A stretch of DNA of 64,000 nucleotides, from assembly GCA_914767715.1 (NCBI GenBank), contig OU612070.1, positions 18,462,025-18,526,024 of the forward strand. The letters run 5' to 3'. Numbering within the stretch: position 1 is the first letter of the stretch; each line of letters opens with the position of its first letter. This DNA comes from Membranipora membranacea (Eukaryota; Bryozoa; Gymnolaemata; Cheilostomatida; Membraniporidae). The notes beneath the pieces were generated by a model, which was not told where the DNA came from, ran no database searches, and saw only the letters and a program-made list of their open reading frames with translations. This document shows, in pieces, positions 39,901-51,300 of this stretch. The position numbers and the translations under genes were made by a program.

Positions 39901-42900
39901 AAATACCGTTTATATTCCTGTTCCAGTTTGCTTTTCTCATCATCAGATTTTTTCTGCAGATCGCCCTTGATTTCACCTCTCACTTTTTCTAGTGCTGTGG
40001 ATAGCTCTTTCTCTTTTAGCGAGCTCATATCATCTAGACTTCCTCTCAATTCTTTCATTCTGAAAATAGACAGAAAACAGAAGTGTTCATCCATATCCTG
40101 TAAAGTCGCTACAGCCTTGCAATATATCATACTTTTCGTTATTCTGAAGTTGCCTCCACAAAAAATCAAAATGGACATGTCCACACAACTTCAACATACA
40201 GGGTTGCACTTATAAATTCATAAGGATATTTGGTTGCGATACTTTGTAGACTTGTTTCTTACTTGCTGTCGTTATCCTGTTTGACTTGCTCCATGTCTCT
40301 CTCATGTTCATGTTTGAGTTTCCGCTTATACTCGTCCAGCTCAGAGTCGTTCTGCCTCTGTATCTCCAGCTTCTCTCTCTCAGCGCGTGTCTTTGTCTCA
40401 TTCTGGAGAGTCGACATCGCCAAGCTGTGCTCACGTCGCAACAATGACTCCTCCTTCTCCTGATCACTCTCTAACTCACTCTGTAAGGGTCAAGTTGAAT
40501 TCAACAATTTAATTATTGAATGCCAAAAAATTTATTAAAAGGGAAGCTGACTGCTCGCAAAAGCATCATTCAGATAACCTCATACACACATTATACTGGG
40601 CTTGGTTGATAGACTGTACTGAAAATATATTGTGTTAAGGAGGCTTTTAACTACTAGTGAAGTCAAAAAGACCTTATCATTTTGATTGGACATTGCAACA
40701 AAACATCCACAGGTTGTCATCTAACTAAGGTTCAGAGGCATGTAAGGGTGAGAAAAATGTTCCCTACAGCAGCAGGCCAGGAGAAGAATTGATTTCTTGT
40801 ATTTTTTCACAAACCAGAAATCACCTCAGGATAAGGTGTTTGTTGCGTACTGCCCACTTTTTGGCATGTAACACAGATTTACTCCCATGAAAAGAACACC
40901 TGTTTGTACAAACTGCCAATCTACGAAATGTTCATATTCCACTTCAGCTGGCATTGACTTAATTTATTTGCTCAATCTTTGTTAACCTGTAAATTTAAAT
41001 TCCAGGCAATCAATATTATATCTAATCAGCTGGAACTAAGCCCTGTGGCAAAATGAATAAATTCACTTATTATTCCAATTCAATGAGTAAAAATAATCCT
41101 ATAAAGTCAGAAACCAAACAATGTGTAGTATAGTATATTTACATTTTACTTGAGTGTTTAGAAAATAACATTAGCAATAACATGGCCATATCGAGGAGGT
41201 CTAACTTCTTCTGTTTGAAAGCCTTTGGTATGCAGTGATGACATTTCCTTCTTCCAGATAGGTTGTAGTTATGGGTTACAGTAAACACTTTTTAAAAATT
41301 CAGTTAGAAAATACTCAAATTTTAAACATGGTTTTCTTGTAGTCAGAGCCCTCACACAGGCTAAAACACACCCAGGCAAACAACTGTGGTTCTCTAATTT
41401 AGACTGAGACCTTTCAAAATTATAACAAATATCGGAAGTTCCAACTGGGTAGTAACATGATTTTGACACACAGCTCACCTTGAGTTTGCGTATTCGTTCC
41501 TCCTTCTCCTCGAGTAGCTCTAGTTTAGTATTCTGTGTCTCGTTCTCCAGTTTACTCCTCAGACTCTCCAGCTGCTCGGAGTACTTCTCTCTCAGAGACT
41601 GAACCTCTTTCTCTTCCTGCTGATGTAGAGTCGCCTCCTCCGCTCTCCTCTCGGCAGCAGACGCGGCAGCACGCCTAGCTGCTGTCTCTTCACTGGGAAG
41701 AAAAATTAAATGAAGGGCCTATCTGTTGTTTGTGATAAATCTGATCGTATCAAGGAATCTAAGGCCCTATTTCACACTTTCTACATCAACAGGCAGAACA
41801 AAAATCCAAATTTCCTCAAATATGCTAACAACCGCACTTCAAAAACAGCAGGCCTTTGAAGAGCAATGGATATGTCATGTATAGCAAAATAAAGACAACT
41901 AAACTGTTTAGTTTTTGGTTTCTTATTTATATTCTGTCTTCATTGTAACACTTACCTCTGTGCCTGATGTGCCTGTGTTTCTGCCAGTAAACCCTGATCA
42001 CTCTCTGACACCTCTAACAGGTGGCTTCCCTCATCAAGGCTCTCGGCGAGATTCAGACTGGCAAACAAGTCTTTTTTAGCTGGTGAGGACGCGACGTCAC
42101 TATCAGTCTGCGTTGTCTCAAACTCAGAGCTTTCATCGATCGATTTAAACACAGGCTGTGCTGAGGCAGAAGGCCGACTGTTTGTAGGTATGGGCCGAGC
42201 TTGTGACAGCTGAGGGGCCGCAGCTACAGGCTTAGCAGCTGCTGGAACAACTATCGCTGGTATCTCTGCCTGTATAAGTAAGAACACAATTCAACTGATG
42301 TACTATCTATGCCTTCCATCTAAGATGTAGGGGTAGGTAGATGAAGGGTAAAAGTTCTATGGTATAAACTAGAGATTCTGTTGCACCAGCTTTATAAAAA
42401 TCATTGTGTTGGACACATGGCAGGTTTTGACATCAAGAAACTGAAATTGATACACTATGAATTTTTGTATCCAAACTAGTTGCACTCAAAATCCTTTGAA
42501 TTTACTCAAATGCTCCATCGGCAGCCTAGGACTGTCAACACTACTATGTAAGCTTAAGAATTTTAAGAATTTGATTTATGGCTGAAAAATATCTTGCAAA
42601 CAAAACACACCTTAGGTTTGTTACTTTTGAGGAACCTGCTAGCAGACTTTGGTTCTGGCTCCCCTCTGGGTGTAGACTGATATGATTCGTAGCTCTCTCT
42701 TATATCAAGATCTGTACTCGCGCCTACAGGAAGTGCAGGCTCTAACATATCTATATCCATAGTACCGTATCTTATCAGGTCAGTCGTGTTATCCATCGTG
42801 TCAGTCTATTGGGATAGGACAAGATGACACAATCAAGTAATTCAAAACAATAATTATACTAAAGTTTAAAGCTAAATCATACAATAATATATTAAATATT

Positions 42901-45900
42901 ATTGCATTACAACATACAGTGGTGCTCACACAGCTAGTCTTCAGCCACAGACCATGAGATGACCACTGTTACAACGCCTTCTTCAGCATGACAACTGGGC
43001 CTGCCCCAAATTTGTGAAGTTGGAGATTAGAAAGTTATTTTTTAAACGTCACACACCACATCAGACATCCACTTCCACATCAGACAATGGCGCCTCGGCA
43101 AACATTGAGACTGTTTAACTGTCTATGGACCTTCTACTCTCATTCTCTGCATTATGATGTCACAGTCTACAGGAAGTGCAATGCAAAAAACAAGCACTTC
43201 CTGTTCGCTGTGACATCATAATGTAGAGAATGGGAGTTACCTTGCCTTATGGGAGGCACTTTTTCCACCATCAATAATCCATAACAAGAAGAGCATGGAA
43301 TTTTTTACCATGCGAATCTGATATAACTTTATCCTAAGTAACTGCCTGATTATAACATGCATTGGTCTTTGGGTAGTGTTTAAACAGCATCAGTTATTTT
43401 TGGGATGATTCTAGAGTCACATGATCACTAAAAGTGGTAATCCTCATTGTGAAGGACGGTTAGTAACACACCTTGTTCATCGTGTTCGTAGCTGTGTAAC
43501 CTTCTAAAGCAGACGAGTCAAACTCATGGGAGGCTCCCTGTAAACTGAAATAACAAAAAAACAGGTGGTCATGCAGCTCTAAACACTATGTAATCTTCAT
43601 TACCTATTTTGGGAGCAGTTTGGCGGGTATATTGGTGCCAAGCCATGATAATTTTCAAAGATTATTAAGCCAAAGCATGACCACATACATAACAGCAAAA
43701 ATAGTTTTGCATTTCTCATATTACTTACTGATACGTTTTGTTTGGGCTAAGAAAGCATGCTAGACTATGAATATGTAACGCCTATGATGGCCATATCAGG
43801 TAAATAATTGTTTTCTAAGACTGCATAAACAATATAATACAGGTTTGTGAATAATAATCACAACACTAGTGGTGTAAACTGTATGAATATTAAAAGCTTC
43901 ATTTATATAACCCCATTGATAAGGCAAAAACAAGAGAATGACTAGACTATCCATTGGGTAAAAAATTAAAACGAAATTGATTAATTTTTAAACACCCAGT
44001 CTTATGTGCAGCCTTTTTGTTTTTACACATCAAAATGTTGTTGGTGTCTTAATATACAGACATATTTGACAGGTTTAAATCTTCCCATCTAGCAGAGAGT
44101 GGTACCAACAGCAGATAAAATGTTGAAAACATAGTTCGTAAAAACGCTCCCGGTGCGTAATTTACACCAAATAAACTGCGCCGAAACTTTTTGTCAGATC
44201 AATCCGTATCCAAATTGATTGGGACACACAATCGATATAATATTGCACTATTATTGTCACGGGTTTGATGAGTATATAGTAAAAATCTACCAGCACCTAG
44301 GCTGTGCCCACCCCTGATGAGTGAATCTGACTTAGGGTGGTCAAACCAAACTATTTGTTAGATTCTCAGGGCTACAGGAATTAATTCATGTTCTGTTGAT
44401 CTGAGATACACAGGCTAATATTTTATCACATATGATCAGCGCGAGTTTGGAGTACATACTTGATACTGCTGGTTCCATCCATATTAGTAGTCTCTTCCTC
44501 ACTGGCAGACATAGACAACATCTGAACATTACCGAACGCTTCATTAGACTTACTCATCATCGGCATGCTACTACCCATCAACGCCTGGCAAATACATGAA
44601 CAAACCAGTGAAGATCTGGTCACTAAAATTTGGTCATAAAATTACATCACAGAGCAGAATGTTCAGATCTAGTCAAGACTATTTAGTAAGTGACTCTATC
44701 TCGCCAGAACTCTTCATGTTCCAAATGCGCATTGAAAAAGAATCATCAAAAAATGGATAGATAAAATTCAAATCAAATTTTACACATTATGATGAATTAA
44801 GTATGAGAAAGAATATATATGTACCCCTCAAACTTGAACACACATATGGAAACTATGCCAAGTTTTCCCGTCATTTTACATGTAAGGCAAATAGGCAATG
44901 GCAGCACTAATCCACTAACACAGAGGCAGAGGAACATTTAACTTACAGAAGGAGAGGTGAGAAGAGATGAGGAGGATTTCTGAGCTCCTGCTGGTGCTCC
45001 TCCCAGTGACTTGAGAGGGGCGAGTCCACCGCCACCCTTCAGGGGACCTGAATCATATCAATAGAGATTAGGAAATGGCTGAAAACACAATCACTACATT
45101 TTGCTTGTGGAGACAGCAGTCTCCAATGAGGAATTCTTGAGTAAGAACAGATAGGGTTTTGAGAAGCTAGATATTTTCATTGTTTGGTAAAAATAATGAT
45201 TTGTTTTCATCAACAATGTATTGTGATTAAGTGCAAAGCGAAAATTCAGTGTTAGAAAAATTTGGAATAATTTTACAAACATGTCAAAAGGCCTTTCATC
45301 AAGCTGTCTATAGTCACTACCAGATCTAATTTCACATAGAGTAGAAAAAATTGTTGATCTAAGCTCATTTCGACCAACTATATGATCAGGTTTGGTTTCG
45401 GAGCTTTAATTGTTTGGAACAATTAATTATGATTTTAACTAGAAACCAACAACTAAAACTTGGTCAAAGAAACTCATTAAGTTTACTTCAAATAATACTC
45501 AATTCAATTTACCACCACCTATATTTCAAACCACGACTTTCATTACTGTAGGCGTCTCGAAAATCAAAATGTGAAATTATATCAATTTGAGTAGGATCAA
45601 CAGAGTGTTGCTATTTTTTTACTACATATTTATTATCTTACCTAAACCACCTATTGATCCTAACGACCCAGTAGTAGCCGACAGACTATCACCAGTATTA
45701 GAAGCTGAGGCCGCAGCTTTCTTCTTTTTACCTTCCTTCTTTTTCTTTTTGCCTGTAGCTGCCCCTGCGGTTTTCTTAGTCTCTTGTGTTGCTGAAACCA
45801 TGAAGATTAGGCCTAATGCTGCAAACTGCTCACAGTTCGAATTAACAAGTACTCAGGATCTCAGAGAACTATTTACATACAATGAGTAGCCAATTGTTTG

Positions 45901-47897
45901 ATCTTGGATACTATTTTTATTTCAAAAATCTTTATTTTCTTTGGTACCAGTACCAATAAATACTGTACCTTTGAAAGAATTTTGTTTATGAAACACTAAC
46001 TTAGCAAACCAATAGAAGGCTGAACACAAATCAAAGCACCAGTGAAAAATAATATCTGGAAGGAGTTGAGCTGTTGTAGCACAAACAGATAAAACATGAA
46101 CTGTGCTATATGTGCACCAAGTTGAGCTTCAGGGCTAAGACTAGGAAAAAGGTTATAACATTTTTTAGGACGCAACATGATCATGTGATTTTCTTTTTTA
46201 CAACTATAATTATTTTTTGTAACTCAAGTGATACAATAATATCGGAACAAAATAACATCTTGATATCTTACTAGAAAACCTATATGAGATGCTGGGCAAA
46301 TGAACCTTCTATCACACTCAAATAGCACTTACGATTCAAGTCACTACAGGATAAACAAAAGGAAAAAAGTTCCTCATACAACTAACCTTCAGGTTTAAGC
46401 CGAGTCTCGTTGACCATTTTCTTGTAATATTCATCACAAGGATGATCCCACATGCTCTCTCCAGTTTGAAAGTTGAAGTAGTAGATGTCGCCTGCAAATA
46501 TAAATAACCATCTGGTATAACGCGGTCCGGTACACTTCATTAAAACCGGCGGGAGAATTATGCTCAAGTACCTTAACATTGATAGTCCTCACCAGTAACT
46601 TGTTGAATTTAGAGATCCATTATTCATCGAAATTAAAGTCGGCTTACTTTGACCACCATTACGGGAAAGAAATGCATTTAACAAGGATATTACTTAGTAC
46701 TACTTGTGTTTACTTCCCTAAACTTTAAGTCAATTTTTAAGTTTCCTGAATGGCGGCGCAATTCAAATCAGCTCTTATCTCAATGTCAACTAAGGTGAAT
46801 AGCCTGCTATCCTCATAATCAGGATACAACTCCAGCATTCATTGTGAGACTCAAACAATAGCCTTAAAATCTAGAATTGAGACAGCAGTTACTGTTGCAC
46901 CCCCATTAATTTTGATGGATTTCATAGAAAATATGTACATTACTTTTAGAGCTGACAAGAGTAACAGCAAAGAATGATCGGTTTACCATTTGTGTCCTGG
47001 CAAGGTTTCCAATTCTCAGGTAGTTTTGCGTTTATCCCTTCTCTGGCTATGTACATCAAATCGGGTTCTTTGTCAGGATCGATTCCGATAACTCCAGCAT
47101 ATTCTATCAGATCTAAAACAAGATGTTCGTGAGCTAAGGTAACCTTTGTTTTGAATCTAAACTTTACGTAATGTGTCCCAGAACAGTGAGGTTGTGGAGA
47201 AAGTTGCATGTTATTGGTGACGGCAGGTAGGACACTTTGTACCGGTAGTAACCTCCCTTTTTTGTGGGAGGTCTCACATGAATAAGATATATATATATAT
47301 ACCAATGTAAGAGTAAGCAGCCCATTGCTGACACTAGTGACTTGTACAATCAGTTGCAGAAGTCCCACCCAGTCAGAGCGTACAATTGGCACTATGTTTT
47401 CAAATGATACGCAAGCAACGAAGCAGCTGCCCTATCGACATGCAGCAGTTATCTTAACTTTCCTTCTCATTGTCAGTCAGGGAGAATTCTCTCTAATTTC
47501 AGAGAACTGCTAAGATAATGAAATGATATTCGAAAGTCAGTAGGAAAATGGCCAATTGATTGATAATACATGGTCATGCAGAATGTTACATTTTCATTTT
47601 GCATAATAATAATGGGCCTGTATTGCACCAAGGAGTCTACCATAAGCATTATAATTACCATTATCAATCAGTAGGCTAAGCAAGGTGTAACAGTGCTGTT
47701 GCTCCGTGAGCTAAGTATAGAATTATTTGTATATATATATATATTTATTTGAATTTTAGAACACAATATTCAATATATTATATTATATAATAAAATACAT
47801 ATCTATAAATTTATTAAGACAGCAACCAACCTTCATCGGTTGGATCATAGTTCTCATCAAAATCCTCTTCAAGGATTACTTGGTCTCCCATATCCAT
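30970..47897 (-). CDS. CEP164: Centrosomal protein CEP164, 23 exons
   Basis: Exons: 47897-47831, 47112-46987, 46491-46387, 45791-45642, 45047-44947, 44584-44460, 43544-43472, 42805-42611, 42269-41956, 41692-41479, 40480-40263, 40059-39907, 39585-39483, 39134-38955, 37902-37700, 37470-37313, 36821-36646, 36419-36178, 35834-35651, 33597-33431, 32630-32378, 31918-31729, 31169-30970; 3897 nt, 1298 aa (human 1460). The N-terminus has the [14 protein letters not shown] start, the [10 protein letters not shown] segment and a WW domain (W57 to W79/P82) very like human CEP164. Then come a Lys-rich stretch (exon 4), a Ser/Ala-rich linker, a long Glu/Lys/Arg coiled coil (exons 10-17), and a C-terminal block with [10 protein letters not shown] and [11 protein letters not shown], matching the human C-terminal segments. 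CEP164 sits on distal appendages of mother centrioles and recruits TTBK2 for ciliogenesis. The model is complete; a possible AATAAA lies just after the stop. Confidence 0.93.
36465..36490. repeat. (TA)n microsatellite
   Basis: About 12 TA units in CEP164 intron 17, about 45 bp before exon 18 in genomic terms. Confidence 0.9.
43138..43235. repeat. Hairpin-forming inverted repeat (CEP164 intron 7)
   Basis: Arms 43138-43179 and 43194-43235 pair at about 37 of 42 positions around a 14-nt loop; for example GCATTATGATGTCACAG faces CTGTGACATCATAATG. Probably a small MITE remnant. Confidence 0.75.
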
Positions 47898-48301
47898 TTG
47901 TAATTCGTTTGTCTGATTATGTGCAAAAGTTATGTATCATTTTCAAATCACTAATTATATTATTCTATATCACTCTGTGAAGTACAATCAAAATTCCTAT
48001 GTTGGTTGTTAGATGCCGTGGTGCATTGTGGGATATGTGTGAAAAATGAACATACTTGGCTCAGCAAAATGTCAAGGGTAAGATATAGTCGGTGATACAT
48101 CTCCAAACTACATCTACAAGGTGGAATACAGATTGATATAATAGGCACCAAGGTGTTTGTGAGGACTAAATTTTGAGCAAGAAAGTTGAAATCCAGATTT
48201 TCTATTCATTCTTCTTGTTCAAGAGCATTTCAATTTCATTGCTTTGATATTCCTTTTTGCCACACATTTTTTTAAATATTCCTATCATTATCAGCAAGGT
48301 T
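47898..48301. promoter_or_regulatory. Head-to-head intergenic region, probable bidirectional promoter (CEP164 / SAE1)
   Basis: Only 404 bp separate the CEP164 start codon (minus strand) from the SAE1 start codon (plus strand), the tightest gene spacing in the window. At about 48021-48034 the sequence reads GTGCATTGTGGGAT. Its reverse complement contains TCCCACAATGCA, close to the 3' half of the Staf/ZNF143 site (consensus ...TTCCCAGAATGC) that is common in bidirectional promoters of housekeeping genes. No TATA box is evident. The shared-promoter role is inferred from the arrangement and this one motif. Confidence 0.6.
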
Positions 48302-51300
48302 ATGACTGGAAAAGCTATTACTGAGGATGAGGCAGCATTGTATGACAGACAGATCAGGCTATGGGGATTGGATGCTCAAAAAAGGTAAGAAAAGATCAGA
48401 AAGAAGTGAGAAGAATAAGAGAGAAGTTTGTTTGTAGAAATCGGAATAAAATACCTACCTATGTATGTGTTACACCAAGGAGTTCACCTGAAATATTGAA
48501 GCAAGGAGGAAACTAATTGACTGAAGAGAATATTGCTCTGTCAAATTTAGGTATTATAGAGGGATTCTGTAAGGTGTAAGTAAGTAAGCTTAGCAAGGAA
48601 AAAGTGTAAGTAACCAATGAGTAAAAGAACTCATTCATTCATCATTGGACTGGTCTGGTGGGTGTTAAATGATCACAAAATATGTATAAATATCCGTAGT
48701 AAGAAGAAGGAGTCACTTCTTGGTAGGACATTGTAAGTCGAACGCTGGTCAACAAGGTTCTTGGTAGGCTTTCATATGTTGGAATACAAGTCCTTAACGT
48801 GATATATCACTTATTAAACCTTTTCAATATTGTATTGGTGATCACGTCATAGTTATTTTCACAGTTCGAACCTCCCAAATATTTGTCTTTGAGTCGCAGT
48901 GACCTCTGAAAGTTCAATTTGGGAGGAGATTGTCTAGATTTTGATCGAAGCGATTATTGATGATGGCTTTACATCTTGATATATTTGGATGTTTGTGGCT
49001 AAACTAGCTTTATTTGGTCCAAAACATGCACTCCTCTCCAGCCAAAACAAAAAACTGAAAATAGGTTAAACAACGTGTTATACACACCAGTTTACATTAA
49101 ACTAGAGAGTATTTCCGAGGTTTTGACCGTGGCGTTTGACGATAAATTTAATAGTAGAGAAGTTATGAGCATAAACATTTTTCTATCGATGCTAAACAAT
49201 CACCCAGAAAAGGTGATCCATTGATGTACACAATGTGCTTTACTCTGCATAGATTTCCATCACACTTTTGCATAACGTAATTTACTGCATCATTTTGCCC
49301 ATATCTGCCTATATGTTTTCAATATATTTTAGTTAATGTACAATTAATCAAATTAGAAATGTGAGGTTTCAAAAAATTTACGATATGAAACATTTAAGTC
49401 AGACTACTAGCAACGTGTCAGTGAAGGAATTTTTGAGATGTGACTAGTAGTCCCTGAGAAACTGAAAAGGCGATACATCACGTTTTGTGGATGATTAAGC
49501 TATTTGTCAGTTTTCTGTCTTATGTTGCGTAGTTTTACTTTGTTACAACTGTTATGTTGGATGAATTAATTTAGGACTAAACCAAGTATTACTTTGTGGT
49601 TGTGTAAGCAGTATAACATTGTAGCGTTTTGATATCTTGGCTGTTTTTTATTCTGTGGACTTTGTTGTATGATTTTCAGAATGAGAGCATCAGATATTCT
49701 GGTGATAGGAGTGAATGGCTTGACTGGTGAAGTTATGAAGAACATTGTCTTAGCTGGAATTAATTCTCTCACTATTTTAGATGATAAAGAGGTTAGTTTT
49801 TTTGGATTTCAAGATAGATGACCAGTATAAGAGTTGGCAATCACATCATCTCTCCATACCTTACTATAATTATGGTTGAGTACATAAGCCTATGTCCCTT
49901 TTACAAAATTATAAATAGTTGTGAGCTGGTCATCCCTCACTGAATGATCAAGTTTTATCTATGTTACATAGCTTTCATAATTTACTACGGTTTCCTACCA
50001 GTTCATAATGATGTTGGTGTAATATATATCTGTGATTGATTATTTTTTCTGTAGGTTACGGAGAGCCATCTTAGTGCTATGTTCTTCGTTAATTCCTCCC
50101 ATCTAGGACAAAAGGTTGGTGGTTGATTTACTCATAATTTGTACTTTGAAGTTCCTACCCTTTACCTAAAAGATATACGGACTGGTAATAAGTCAATTAG
50201 TTCATTCTGATGCAAACTGCCGGGTTAGAGTTTGTTGCAGCAAAAATTTGGTGTAACCAACTACACTATATCTCAGCTGATGACAAATTCTGTTACTGCA
50301 GAGGAAGACCAGATTGTAACATTTCTTGGTTTGACTTACAGAGACATGACAGTGGGGGAGATAGAGTTAGATAAGGGAGATTTCCTGTTGATTTTACAGA
50401 TCGCAAGCGCGTCAGTGGAAGCAATCAGGAGACTTAACCCTCTAGTCAGTGTGACTGCTGATGTGTGCGGTGTGAAAGATAAGACAGTGGACTATTTCAA
50501 GCAGTTTCATGTTGTGTGCATGTCCACTCCCTATCTAGAACAGCTCACTAGGGTTAACGAAATATGTCATGATAACAACATTAAGTTCTTCTGTGGATCC
50601 GTGTTTGGTTTTTATGGATATTCCTTCTCTGACCTCGGGGACCATGAGTATGCTGAGTAAGTATCCTCTTGCTATCTAGTTACCACAGCCTTAAGTGTTA
50701 TGAAGCTGAATCGATGAGTTTAATAAGCCAACATTTTGTTAGGAGTCGTCTATACTCTGAAAATGTGGAGATAATTCCGAGTGACCACTTTATTTACTTC
50801 TGAATGCTCTTCCTATGTCAGTTTGTGTAGCCTTATCTCAGAGGGGTCTATGAGATATTGCTAAGTTTGTGATGTTAATCTTGTTGCATATGTCTCCGTA
50901 TCAGATCTTCTCTATTTATTGCTTTGTATTGTTGTTTTAATTTACCACAGGGAGATGAAAGTACCTAAGAAAGAACCTGAGGAAGGTCCAACTGCAGCCA
51001 AACAGCCACGACTGGGTTCTGAAGCAGCGCCACCTGGTGACAAAAAACAAGAAACTGAAACTGTAACTGTTAGAAAGCAGTGTCAGTTTGAGAAGCTGAA
51101 GGCCACCCTAAAAGTCGATTTGTCAAATATCACCCCCAAACAACTCAAAAAGATCTCAGCAACATATTTTATCATAAGGTCGTTGCTCGAATATTGCTCA
51201 AAGACTGGAGGTGATAAACCCGGGTTAGCGCATCAAGATGAACTGAAGACACAGTGCGAAGAGACACTTAAGAATTTACAGCTGGATACTAGTTTACTGT

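Noticed and set aside
45587-45889. 100-codon plus-strand frame rich in Phe/Leu
   Set aside because: Antisense shadow of the Lys-rich CEP164 exon 4.
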